A stretch of DNA of 64,000 nucleotides from Bathymodiolus brooksi (taxonomy: Eukaryota; Mollusca; Bivalvia; Mytilida; Modiolidae): the NCBI GenBank assembly GCA_963680875.1, contig OY804577.1:102373906-102437905 (forward strand), given 5' to 3'. Both the position numbers and the translations under genes were made by a program. Below, one piece after another: positions 1 through 10,167 of this stretch. How positions within the stretch are numbered: the stretch's first letter is position 1; each line of letters begins with the position of its first letter. The notes beneath the pieces are model-generated. The model did no database searches. It was not told where the DNA came from and worked only from the letters and a program-made list of their open reading frames with translations.

Positions 1-3000
1 ACACTACTGGAACAGTTCTAAAATATCACACTACTGGAACAGTTCTAAAATATCACACTGCTGGAACAGTTCTAAAATATCACACTGCTGGAACAGTTCT
101 AAAATATCACACTGTTGGAACAGTTCTAAAATATCACACTGTTGGAACAGTTCTAAAATATCACACGGCTGGAACAGTTCTAAAATATCACACTGCTGGA
201 ACAGTTCTAAAATATCACACGGCTGGAACAGTTCTAAAATATCACACTGCTGGAACAGTTCTAAAATATCACACTGCTGGAACAGTTCTAAAATATCACA
301 CTACTGGAACAGTTCTGAAATATCACACGGCTGGAACAGTTCTAAAATATCACACTGCTGGAACAGTTCTAAAATATCACACGGCTGGAACAGTTCTAAA
401 ATATCACACTGCTGGAACAGTTCTAAAATATCACACTGCTGGAACAGTTCTAAAATATCACACTACTGGAACAGTTCTGAAATATCACACGGCTGGAACA
501 GTTCTAAAATATCACACTGCTGGAACTGTTCTAAAATATCACACTACTGGAACAGTTCTAAAATATCACACGGCTGGAACAGTTCTAAAATATCACACTG
601 CTGGAACAGTTCTAAAATATCACACTACTGGAACAGTTCTAAAATATCACACGGCTGGAACAGTTCTAAAATATCACACTACTGGAACAGTTCTAAAATA
701 TCACACTGTTGGAACAGTTCTAAAATATCACACGGCTGGAACAGTTCTAAAATATCACACTGCTGGAACAGTTCTAAAATATCACACGGCTGGAACAGTT
801 CTAAAATATCACACTGCTGGAACAGTTCTAAAATATCACACGGCTGGAACAGTTCTAAAATATCACACTGCTGGAACAGTTCTAAAATATCACACTGCTG
901 GAACAGTTCTAAAATATCACACTACTGGAACAGTTCTAAAATATCACACTACTGGAACAGTTCTAAAATATCACACTGCTGGAACAGTTCTAAAATATCA
1001 CACTGCTGGAACAGTTCTAAAATATCACACTGTTGGAACAGTTCTAAAATATCACACTGTTGGAACAGTTCTAAAATATCACACGGCTGGAACAGTTCTA
1101 AAATATCACACTGCTGGAACAGTTCTAAAATATCACACGGCTGGAACAGTTCTAAAATATCACACTGCTGGAACAGTTCTAAAATATCACACTGCTGGAA
1201 CAGTTCTAAAATATCACACTACTGGAACAGTTCTGAAATATCACACGGCTGGAACAGTTCTAAAATATCACACTGCTGGAACTGTTCTAAAATATCACAC
1301 TACTGGAACAGTTCTAAAATATCACACTACTGGAACAGTTCTAAAATATCACACTGCTGGAACAGTTCTAAAATATCACACTGCTGGAACTGTTCTAAAA
1401 TATCACACTGCTGGAACAGTTCTAAAATATCACACTACTGGAACAGTTCTAAAATATCACACTGCTGGAACTGTTCTAAAATATCACACTACTGGAACAG
1501 TTCTAAAATATCACACTACTGGAACAGTTCTAAAATATCACACTGCTGGAACAGTTCTAAAATATCACACTGCTGGAACTGTTCTAAAATATCACACTAC
1601 TGGAACAGTTCTAAAATATCACACTACTGGAACAGTTCTAAAATATCACACTGCTGGAACAGTTCTAAAATATCACACTACTGGAACAGTTCTAAAATAT
1701 CACACTGCTGGAACTGTTCTAAAATATCACACTACTGGAACAGTTCTAAAATATCACACTACTGGAACAGTTCTAAAATATCACACTGCTGGAACAGTTC
1801 TAAAATATCACACTACTGGAACAGTTCTAAAATATCACACTGCTGGAACTGTTCTAAAATATCACACTACTGGAACAGTTCTAAAATATCACACTACTGG
1901 AACTGTTCTAAAATATCACACGGCTGGAACAGTTCTAAAATATCACACTACTGGAACAGTTCTAAAATATCACACTGCTGGAACAGTTCTAAAATATCAC
2001 ACTACTGGAACAGTTCTAAAATATCACACTGCTGGAACTGTTCTAAAATATCACACTACTGGAACAGTTCTAAAATATCACACTACTGGAACAGTTCTAA
2101 AATATCACACTGCTGGAACAGTTCTAAAATATCACACTGCTGGAACTGTTCTAAAATATCACACTACTGGAACAGTTCTAAAATATCACACTGCTGGAAC
2201 TGTTCTAAAATATCACACTACTGGAACAGTTCTAAAATATCACACTGCTGGAACTGTTCTAAAATATCACACTACTGGAACAGTTCTAAAATATCACACT
2301 GTTGGAACAGTTCTAAAATATCACACTACTGGAACAGTTCTAAAATATCACACTACTGGAACAGTTCTAAAATATCACACTGCTGGAACAGTTCTAAAAT
2401 ATCACACTGCTGGAACAGTTCTAAAATATCACACTGCTGGAACTGTTCTAAAATATCACACTACTGGAACAGTTCTAAAATATCACACTGCTGGAACTGT
2501 TCTAAAATATCACACTACTGGAACTGTTCTAAAATATCACACTGCTGGAACTGTTCTAAAATATCACACTGCTGGAACTGTTCTAAAATATCACACTACT
2601 GGAACTGTTCTAAAATATCACACTACTGGAACTGTTCTAAAATATCACACTGCTGGAACAGTTCTAAAATATCACACTACTGGAACAGTTCTAAAATATC
2701 ACACTGTTGGAACAGTTCTAAAATATCACACTACTGGAACAGTTCTAAAATATCACACTACTGGAACAGTTCTAAAATATCACACTGCTGGAACAGTTCT
2801 AAAATATCACACTGCTGGAACAGTTCTAAAATATCACACTGCTGGAACTGTTCTAAAATATCACACTACTGGAACAGTTCTAAAATATCACACTGCTGGA
2901 ACTGTTCTAAAATATCACACTACTGGAACTGTTCTAAAATATCACACTGCTGGAACTGTTCTAAAATATCACACTGCTGGAACTGTTCTAAAATATCACA

Positions 3001-3209
3001 CTACTGGAACTGTTCTAAAATATCACACTACTGGAACTGTTCTAAAATATCACACTGCTGGAACAGTTCTAAAATATCACACTACTGGAACTGTTCTAAA
3101 ATATCACACTACTGGAACTGTTCTAAAATATCACACTGCTGGAACAGTTCTAAAATATCACACTGCTGGAACAGTTCTAAAATATCACACTGTTGGAACA
3201 GTTCTAAAA
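1..3209. repeat. 27-bp satellite array, about 119 copies
   Basis: Head-to-tail 27-bp units of the form acactRctggaacagttc followed by taaaatatc, continuing from before the window to 3209. Variation is concentrated at two places: ctact/ctgct/ctgtt/cggct and aacagtt/aactgtt. The cggct type is frequent in the first 1.2 kb and aactgtt in the rest. A ctgttgg marker recurs at 2301 and 2706, exactly 405 bp (15 units) apart with similar neighbours, so multi-unit blocks have been copied. Two plus-strand frames are open throughout because 27 is divisible by 3, but they contain no ATG. The array lies upstream of exon A, so it is probably intronic. Confidence 0.97.
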
Positions 3210-3372
3210 TCCAATAGAAAAATCATAGGAAGAGGCAAAATGGATAGCCAAACAGGCTAACACACAAATACATAACTGTTTACTTTCCTGGCAGTTAAAT
3301 AAGTGTGAGTAAAATGACAACCCTCACATATTGCCAGGTTAACTGCATTGTTATAAAGAACTCTACAATCTT
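3195..3372 (+). repeat. Interspersed repeat copy 1, flank of the 27-bp array
   Basis: After the last 27-bp unit the sequence reads on through aaaaatcatagg, aagaggcaaaat, ctaacacacaaata, actttcctg and gagtaaaatg to attgttataaagaa. The same ordered blocks occur at 4876-5160 on the plus strand and, for the first half, at 9590-9776 on the minus strand. This copy lacks the middle part (the cacttcaataaaaagtgg block) found in the other two. It is therefore a dispersed repeat family with the satellite grown at its left edge. Family name not recognised. Confidence 0.75.
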
Positions 3373-3686
3373 GAGCAATATGCATAATATACTCAATATT
3401 CATGACACAAAAGTTTTGTATGTATAATATTAGAACTATCATAGAGAGCAGATGGCCTCAATCATCATTTAAATATTAGATAGTATGCAAGGCAATCGTA
3501 AGACATAATAGCATGACAATAATCAACTTTGAACCAAACTATAATTGCCAATACCATGTTTCGTCATCTGTAGACAAAAATAAAAATATCACAACTAGAT
3601 CTTCCAAAAAAAAACAACATGTGCATTAGTTAGTTTCATAGATACATTTTTTATTGAAACTATATTTCTTTTTTTATTAATTTAAG
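3373..3686. other. Intronic sequence, nothing recognised
   Basis: AT-rich single-copy-looking sequence between the interspersed repeat and the exon A acceptor. I searched for an exon carrying the missing protease His-Trp pair and saw none. The end supplies a pyrimidine-rich tract (tatatttctttttttattaa) before the acceptor AG at 3685-3686. Confidence 0.5.
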
Positions 3687-3784
3687 GGCATAGATGTCAC
3701 ATCAAAGGTTGTATGGTATATGGACCCTCTCAACTCCATATACGAAACAGCAAGCAAAAGAAAAGACTGCATAGACAACTGGAA
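3687..3784 (+). CDS. Exon A: Ulp1-like protease, catalytic Asp segment
   Basis: Ninety-eight bases, acceptor tttaag, donor gtaagt. It encodes 32 codons plus two bases. It begins GIDVTSKVVWYMDPLNSIY: the hydrophobic strand followed by Asp (residue 13) and Pro-Leu resembles the strand carrying the catalytic Asp in Ulp1/SENP proteases. The following SKRKDCIDNW is a helix-like charged stretch. Only this frame is free of stops. The preceding exon is not in the window. Confidence 0.7.
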
Positions 3785-4493
3785 GTAAGTAGTTATTCTT
3801 TAAAAATTATTATTCTAAAATAACACTGCACTGTGTATTACACAGTCAATATACAGCTAATTAAATATATACTATTACCAGCTTCAGTTTCATATTTTGA
3901 AACAAGGCATCATGACAACAGATCAAGCTATATTTTCAAATAAAAGTTAGAGAATGGACAATCGAGAGACACAGGCAACATTGAGCACAAGACACAGAAT
4001 GAAGACAGGCAAAATAAAAGACAACACATAAAACTAAAAATATAAGCAACACAGATCCAAAAAAAAATCGGGATTGAACCCAGCTGCTCGCAAAGTATAA
4101 ACAATTCCTGTTTCTTATAAAATATTCACTTTGTTACTCATATACATTTTGTAGTCAAGTCCGGTAAAAGTCCTGTCAGTGAGAGAAAAGAAAAAATCTA
4201 CATAAAAGACAAAAAGATATTTGATTAAGTGGTATACATAATAAGTCATAATGCTCTGTGATTGGTACAACGAAGTGATTTAAAATCCCATTGAAGGGAG
4301 AACACTTGTAATGTTGTTTTTTGTATGCATGAGTTTTTACCTTGTCTCAGATCGACACCATTTACCATTAACTTTTTTTTATCGTAGTCAAATAGAACAA
4401 CTGAATTCAGGGTATGGGTGGTGTTAATTAAATTTTTATGTTAATTTATTACTGATACATGCATGAAATTAAATAGAAACTTTTTTGTTGCAG

Positions 4494-4599
4494 CGACTTG
4501 GTCAGGAGCAAAGGATTCCGGCAGAAGTGGGATCTACGTGTCCCATATGACTACCCAAGGCAGTCTGACGACTCATCTTGTGGCGTCTGCTCATTGAAG
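4494..4599 (+). CDS. Exon B: Ulp1-like protease, Gln and catalytic Cys
   Basis: One hundred and six bases, acceptor tttttgttgcag, donor gtattt. One base completes the split Asn codon with exon A, then 35 codons follow. The run VPYDYPRQSDDSSCGVCSLK is the best family signature in the window: C48 proteases have P.Q-(5)-CG(V/I) here, with Gln forming the oxyanion hole and Cys the nucleophile. Gln56 and Cys62 are six apart, and Asp13 to Cys62 is 49, both equal to yeast Ulp1. Confidence 0.78.
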
Positions 4600-4875
4600 G
4601 TATTTGAAGGAATAATTTAAAAGGATCGTTGGCACATACATATGTCAATGTATTCCATATATGAAATATTTGCATTTTATTTATCACATAGATTATTATA
4701 TTAACTGACTGTTTAATTTATTCGATAGTCAATTCAATGAGAAATTTAATCACAAAAAAATAGAATGTGTAAAATTTAATTGTCTGCAACAAAGAAAGAA
4801 AAGGCAAATCATCAACAAGAAAACAACAATATAAAAGATCACTTAAGTTTTAATTGGTAAGAAAATGAAAAACAA
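4600..4875. other. Intron B-C, 5' part; nothing recognised
   Basis: AT-rich intronic sequence with A-rich runs from about 4750 to 4875. No repeat family or coding signal recognised before the interspersed repeat that starts at 4876. Confidence 0.5.
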
Positions 4876-5160
4876 AAAAATATCACACTCTCTGAACAGT
4901 CTCAAATGAACAGTTTCAAAATCCATTAAAAAAAATCATAGAAAGAGGCTAAATCGATACCCTTGACACACAGCCACCCACTTTCCTGTTTTGGTATAGG
5001 CACTTCAATAAAAAGTGGAGGGGTTAAACTAGTTTTATAGACCAAAGCCTCATCTCTCAGTTAAATGATGTGGTCATGGATGTGTTTTCCACATGTGAGT
5101 AAAATGCCAACCTTTACATATCACAGAGCAAACAGAATTGTTATAAAGAATGTTATGTAT
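4876..5160 (+). repeat. Interspersed repeat copy 2
   Basis: Starts with atatcacactctctgaacag, a degenerate single copy of the 27-bp satellite unit, then aaaaatcatagaaagaggc, acacacagccaccc, actttcctg, cacttcaataaaaagtgg, gagtaaaatg and attgttataaagaa. The order is the same as in copy 1, and its middle matches copy 3 on the minus strand at 9590-9776. It lies in the intron between exons B and C. No long coding frame is visible, so it is probably non-autonomous; family unknown. Confidence 0.7.
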
Positions 5161-5314
5161 AATCTTTGTCTTCTCTGATATTAAGATAGAATTAAACTGT
5201 TTATTATAAACCTCTCATGCAATAGTTGCAGTTAACATGTTGCATCACAATTATATTGATGGGCTAATATAGTTTTACAGTAATTTGAAACTAAAAATTC
5301 TTGTTCCATTACAG

Positions 5315-5408
5315 TTCCTGAAAAATCTGGTACTCAATGAGGAACACCACAACTTCAACCCAGATACAGTCAGACTGCACATGGGCATGGAATTTTTGGA
5401 AGCATTGT
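5315..5408 (+). CDS. Exon C: helical end of the protease domain
   Basis: Ninety-four bases, acceptor ttccattacag, donor gtaagt, 31 codons plus one base. It continues exon B in frame (SLK then FLKNLVLNEEHHNF) and is rich in Leu and charged residues, as expected for the helix that follows the catalytic CG(V) in C48 proteases. The single leftover T plus CT of exon D makes Ser100, so the C-D junction is phase-consistent. Confidence 0.7.
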
Positions 5409-5731
5409 GTAAGTAGTGAAAACTGATAAAGTCAAATATGAAGTCGAGTGTTTGTTATTAGTTATTAGTTATGGAAAGAAAGTGGAAACAGAGATAGCCA
5501 GTTATGTCTTTGTAACCTCGACCATGGATTTTTTTATTTTGGGTATAATGCTTTGATATCATTTTTATTATCGACAACCAATATAAAGGTATACAAATGT
5601 TGCTTTACTTTTCATGGAATCCAAACATATAATTCTTAACATATATATACATCTATACAGATAAAGTACAAATTTGTTTATCTCTATTTGATAACTTGAG
5701 AAAAGAAATGTTGACATCACAAATGATTATT

Positions 5732-6638
5732 ATACCCCCGCTCCCCGAAGGGGGAGGGGGGTATACTGTTTTACCTCTGTCCGTCCCTTCTTCCGTCCTT
5801 CCGTCCGTCCAACATATTTTTCGTCGCATTTTTCTCAGTAACTGTTGATGACAGAAATCTGATATTTTGTCACAAGCATCATATAGGTATACCATATTGT
5901 GGGTAGCGTTTTTGGACCCGTCAGATTCCTACTTCCTGTTTGCCGACTTAGTTGGTCTTTATACACATTGAACATATATTCACATTTTTCGTCACATTTT
6001 TCTCAGCAATTATTGATGGCAGAAATCTGATATTTGGTCACAAGCTTCATATAGGTACCCCATATCGTGGGAAGCGTTTTCGGACCCATCAGATTCCTAC
6101 TTCCTGTTTGCCGATTTTGTTGATTTTTATACACATTTAACACATTTGTATATGCACATTTTTCGTCACATTTTTCTCAGCAACTATTGATGACAGGAAT
6201 CTGATATTTGGTCACAAGCTTCATATAGGTACCCCATATCGTGGGAAGCTTTTTTGGACCCATCAGATTCCTACTTCCTGTTTGCCGACTTAGTTGGTTT
6301 CTATACACATTGAACATATATGCACATTTTTCGTCACATTTTTCTCAGCAACTATTGATGGCAGAGATCTGATATTTGGTCACAAGCTTCATATAGGTAC
6401 CCCATATCGTGGGAAGCGTTTTTTGGACCCATCAGACTCCTACTTCCTGTTTGCCGACTTTGTTTATTTTTCTACACATTGAACATATATGCTCATTTTT
6501 CGTCACATTTTTCTCAGCAACTATTGATGGCAGAAATCTGATATTTGATCACAAGCTTCATATAGGTATCCCATACCGTGGGAAGCGTTTTTTGACCCGT
6601 CAGATTCCTACTTCCTGTTTGCCAAAGAGCGGGGGTAT
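5732..6638. mobile_element. Non-autonomous TIR element with five ~170-bp internal repeats
   Basis: The ends are a perfect 12-base inverted pair: atacccccgctc at 5732-5743 and gagcgggggtat at 6627-6638. Inside, after a short tccgtcc-rich segment, a unit starting tcgtcacatttttctcag recurs at 5821, 5989, 6164, 6331 and 6500, i.e. every 167-175 bp. Short ORFs here repeat a HIEHI..FFVTFFSA peptide only because of that repetition. Sequences with gaaggggg...tctgtccgtcc openings are familiar to me as common molluscan dispersed repeats. No transposase is present. The target-site duplication is not clear. Confidence 0.7.
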
Positions 6639-6688
6639 CATAGGTGAGCATTAGCTCACAGTTCATCTTGTTGAAACTGTTTATATAT

Positions 6689-7352
6689 CAGGGGTTAAAA
6701 AATCCCCTAGCCCGACGCCCGGGGCTAGTAATTTCCACATTTGGGCTAGCTGAAATAATCAACTGTATGCCCGACGGGCTAGTAAAAATATATATCAGAT
6801 ATTGACAAACTTGTCAATATTCGCGTATCTACTTATATTCATATATGTTATTTAATCAGCAGCAATGTTTTATTTATTCAACCGCTAGCTTTTTGTCGAA
6901 ATTGAGAGCAAAGAAGGTAGAAAAACTGCATATTCTCGTCATAAAACAGCTTCAACAAATGACGGCTTACAGGAAATTTCGAAAATGAAATTCCGGAACC
7001 GGGAACGACTATTTCTGGTTTTGCCGATAGTAAAAAAAAAAAAAAAGATTTAATGCCAACTGACCCTAGATTTTTTGGACATGTGACCATAAACACACAT
7101 ATTTATATTATTGGCCTTACAGTGACCTGAACTGTGGAAAATAAGTGAAAATAAAACACAATACCAGATCTGAAAAGAAAGATAGTTAAACTAATATACA
7201 TTGTACATGTTGTACAAAGGTTCAAGTCTGCAAGTCGGATTCATAAAATCACGGTATTGACCAGGACTAGTGGTTCATAGATTCGGGCTAGTAATATTTG
7301 GGAGTATGCTAGCCCTGGGCTAGTGAGGTGGTCCAAGATTTGTTAACCCCTG
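6689..7352. mobile_element. hAT-like non-autonomous DNA element
   Basis: The element starts caggggttaaaaaatcccc and ends ttgttaacccctg, giving an inverted terminal pair of CAGGGGTTAA. The flanks are the AT-rich tatatat on both sides, compatible with an 8-bp target duplication but not diagnostic. Subterminal copies of gggctag/ctagccc repeat in both orientations (near 6706, 6748, 6776, 7286, 7310), as in many hAT-type non-autonomous elements. It contains a homopolymer A run near 7030. No transposase reading frame was found. Confidence 0.65.
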
Positions 7353-7649
7353 TATATATATATTTAATATATTTTGGTCTCATTCCAGTTCTAGATGAAT
7401 CATATGCTGTGTTTGTTAACCTATTAATGTAGTATATTTTATGTTTCATTTAAAAAAAATTCAATTGCAAGAAATAGCTCTCATAAATGTTCTGTGTGGT
7501 AAATATGTAGATCAGTTAATCTTTATAAATCATGAATAATTTTATTCAATCCATTTAGACCATTTTTGTGGTCACAAGAGGTATCATTTTTTTGCAATGT
7601 AGAACTCTTCACACATATTTAAAAGAAAATGTAATGCATATCTTTTCAG
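7353..7649. other. Intron C-D, 3' part; nothing recognised
   Basis: AT-rich intronic sequence between the hAT-like element and the exon D acceptor. No repeat family or coding signal recognised. Confidence 0.5.
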
Positions 7650-7699
7650 CTCCAAAAAATGGGTGTCACAAGTGCTGCTGGGAGGACAGCAGTGATATG
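7650..7699 (+). CDS. Exon D: first Cys pair of the PHD-type finger
   Basis: Fifty bases, acceptor atatcttttcag, donor gtaagt. Two bases complete Ser100, then 16 codons: PKNGCHKCCWEDSSDM. Cys105 and Cys108 form the first C-x2-C zinc pair, with a further Cys109 beside it. The exon is phase 0 at its end and joins exon E directly. Confidence 0.72.
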
Positions 7700-7884
7700 G
7701 TAAGTACAAGATACATCTTATTATTCATTGCAAACATAAAATGACATAAAATCAATTAAAAAACATCAGTTATTTTATTATCAATTAACATAATGAATTA
7801 AAAAGATCTTTCCATGGTAATTTAAAGTCTACGAAATCTCTATATCTTGAAAAAAAACTGACAGTAATGACAAACATGAGGAGT

Positions 7885-8075
7885 AACACTAGTGGAGCAG
7901 GAACTACTTACCCTTCTGGAGCACCTGAATTCACCCCGGTTTTTAGTGTAACTCGATCTGTAGTTTTATATGTAGTGTTTTGTAGATTGTTGTTTGTCCT
8001 TTTGGCCATTGTCTTATCTGTCCTTCTTTGATTTACGGAATATGATTACCCCTTGTATCTTCAAATCTTCTTATG
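7885..8075. repeat. Probable bivalve dispersed repeat
   Basis: The stretch gtggagcaggaactactta, cccttctggagcacctga and later tttgtccttttggccatt and gatttacggaatatgattacc resembles, from memory, a dispersed sequence very common in mussel and other bivalve genomes. Boundaries are approximate and no second copy lies in this window to confirm it. Confidence 0.4.
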
Positions 8076-8790
8076 GGTTTTCAAAGCAATTATCTGAATG
8101 CAAGACCTAGAAAGCCAGAATTCAAATTAATTGAGCCAGGGTTGTAATTATATTTTTTTTATCATTACAAGTTAAAAGAATTCCAATATGCAATTAATGT
8201 GTAATTTAGGATAAATGTAATTTTAGCCACGCATGTTTTATTAGCCCTCTTGAGATGATCCCTGCATGCGCAGTCTCAGTAGCGTTTCTGTTCACCACAT
8301 GGCATTCACGTGTATTATTAGCCAAGCCGGCAGCATCCAAGCACCTTTTTGTTTATGTCATTATAAAAGGGGGGTTTTAGACTTGGGGTTACCAAGCTAA
8401 TAAATTTTGTCATTTGTATATATTGTTTCTTATCTTTTGTTGCGTCACATATTTTGTCGATTAACTGTGTGAGGTAAAATCATATAGCAAAATTAATTCA
8501 AAAATGGAAAACAGATAGAAACAAATATTCGCCGCAAGTTTGCGGTAAAGTCGCAGTTTATTTACGGCAAATATTCGCCAAAGAGTCATATTTTCGGTAA
8601 GGGAAACCCTTTATATACATATAATACAGAAAACTAAAACAAGTCACAAAAAAACCAGCAGGGTGTGAGTTTAGGAGTACATGTTCTTGAGAACAACGTG
8701 GAAATTTTGTGTAAATACTAATATAGAATTTTATGAGAATGTAAGTTTACGTGTTCTTAAACATTTATACATTGCTCATTTCTTTTTCAG
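8076..8790. other. Intron D-E, 3' part; nothing recognised
   Basis: AT-rich intronic DNA. A short GC-richer patch at 8240-8340 (ccctgcatgcgcagtctcag) and a small repeated motif attcgccgcaagtttgcgg / aatattcgcca near 8527-8580 are the only distinctive parts. The acceptor tttctttttcag ends at 8790. Confidence 0.5.
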
Positions 8791-8896
8791 TGGCGTTGTG
8801 GAATTTGTCAACGGCAATTCCACAGGACTTGCCTGCAAGATGTTGGCGATGAAATAGAGATGTGCCATTTGTGTGTCTTTGTTTTTATAACAAGTG
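8791..8896 (+). CDS. Exon E: remainder of the PHD-type finger
   Basis: One hundred and six bases, donor gtaagt, 35 codons plus one base. WRCGICQRQFHRTCLQ gives Cys119, Cys122, His127 and Cys130; Cys141 and Cys144 close the motif. Combined with exon D the pattern is C-x2-C-x10-C-x2-C-x4-H-x2-C-x10-C-x2-C, the C4HC3 order of PHD fingers. The fourth spacer (10) is slightly shorter than usual, and the usual Trp two residues before the seventh Cys is Glu139. PHD fingers commonly read histone H3 tails; whether this one does cannot be told. A hydrophobic VFVFITS follows. Confidence 0.75.
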
Positions 8897-8945
8897 GTAA
8901 GTATTAAAATTAAACAACATGCACATTCTGAAGACTCATCAGAGT

Positions 8946-9299
8946 GATTGTTGTTTAATGCCAACTCAGCAATTTTTCAGCTATGACATGGCGAGAACAG
9001 GTTACCTTTTCCATGAGATGATGAGATCTGCTTTGTACCAGACCAACACGCTTAGTTATATTTTTATAATGCTAGTTCACTGAAACAACAGTCCACTGGT
9101 AGACATGTTGCTCCACTCAGAAACATTATCCTGATTTCGAGCCAACCAGTCTCTGCTCTTACTCCTTAATGCTGCATACTTAGCGGAGAAGCAGCAAATA
9201 CCAATTTTATAGTCTTTAGTATGACCTGACCAGGATTCAAACCTACGATCTACCACAATTGAGGGGATCATGCTAACCATTACACCACTGATGCTATCC
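8946..9299 (-). mobile_element. Full-length tRNA-derived SINE (type 1)
   Basis: Read on the minus strand from 9299: a tRNA-like head with A box tggtgtaatgg and B box ggtttgaatcc, a central part (ttggtatttgctgcttctcc, actggttggctcg, tggactgttgtttcagtga) and a 3' tail gccatgtcatagctgaaa..ttggcattaaaca. The tail is a diverged version of the one in the other SINEs of this window, the MetaSINE-type end I associate with molluscs. It is about 354 bp and sits in the large intron. Its head is the closest relative in the window of the 66-bp satellite at 41692-64000. Confidence 0.85.
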
Positions 9300-9365
9300 A
9301 GTTTTGAATATAATTTGCATTTATCATTTAAATTTAATTATTGTGATAAAATGATTTATTATTTA

Positions 9366-9395
9366 GGAACTGTTCTGACAGTGTGATAATTTTTT
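9366..9395 (-). repeat. Single degenerate 27-bp-type unit
   Basis: Minus strand reads attatcacactgtcagaaca then gttcctaaat, matching the 27-bp satellite unit with a few changes. No neighbouring second unit is present. Confidence 0.55.
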
Positions 9396-9589
9396 ATATA
9401 TCAATGTATTGCTTTCAGTAAGCAGGTAAAAACATAATGCTTCACTTAAATTAATTAAATGGTGTATGTGTGTTAAAAAAAAAAGTAGTCAAATTAGTAC
9501 ATTGATGAATTGTAGACTTTAAGATAAGTTCAGATAGAAGAATGATATTGTCCTCATTACGTATATCCTCAATTACCTGGATGACTGCA
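9396..9589. other. Intronic sequence, nothing recognised
   Basis: AT-rich sequence between two minus-strand members of the interspersed repeat. No coding or RNA signal seen. Confidence 0.4.
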
Positions 9590-9776
9590 TCCTTTCACTT
9601 AGAGGGAGGTTTGGGCCAAAAAAAACTAGTAAAACCCCACCACTTTTTATTGAAGTGCCTGTACCAAGACATGAAAGTGAGTAGTCATGTATTTGTGTGT
9701 TAGAGGTATTGATTTTTCCTCTTTCTGCGATTTTGATATTTGATTTTGGAATTGTTCCGACAGTATGGTTTTATTT
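9590..9776 (-). repeat. Interspersed repeat copy 3
   Basis: Read on the minus strand from 9776: ccatactgtcggaacaattc (one degenerate satellite-like unit), gcagaaagaggaaaaatc, ctaacacacaaatacatga, actttcatg, cacttcaataaaaagtgg and ggtttta. This parallels copy 2 at 4876-5160 block by block and includes the part missing from copy 1. Confidence 0.7.
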
Positions 9777-10167
9777 TTCCATTTTATTCCGTATTTTGCC
9801 CCATTACATCATAACAAGAGTGATTAAATTCACAAAGCAGAGGAAAGTATATCTGACAGAAACATGATCAATAAATATATACATGTATATACAAACATTA
9901 ATTAATCACAGACACTAAAAATGAAATGAAATTAAAATGGTAATTGAAAATAATATATAAAAGCGCAGTTTCAAGAATATTATCATCTTTGTGTTCAATT
10001 TATTTCAATTTTAACAGGTGAAATGGTAATGTATAAAAAATACTTGGTGTAATTAGTAATATAGATGTGTATATAACCCTCACCTTTATATCATAATTGC
10101 ATGCTGTTTATTATATAGGTCCTTACCATATATCCTACATTTAGTAAACATGAAGTCATTGGATTGG
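9777..10167. other. Intronic sequence before the 40-bp array; nothing recognised
   Basis: AT-rich DNA with no coding frame, RNA gene or repeat family that I recognise. The 40-bp array begins at about 10168. Confidence 0.5.

Noticed and set aside
1..3209. Two plus frames open for 3.2 kb.
   Set aside because: The unit is 27 bp, so any stop-free frame stays open; there is no ATG and the peptide would be a 9-residue repeat.
4069..4100. B box-like gggttcaatccc on the minus strand suggesting a tRNA or SINE.
   Set aside because: No A box at the right distance, no stem pairing and no SINE tail.
5952..6654. Three overlapping short ORFs with HIEHI..FFVTFFSA.
   Set aside because: They are copies of the same 170-bp repeat read in the same frame.
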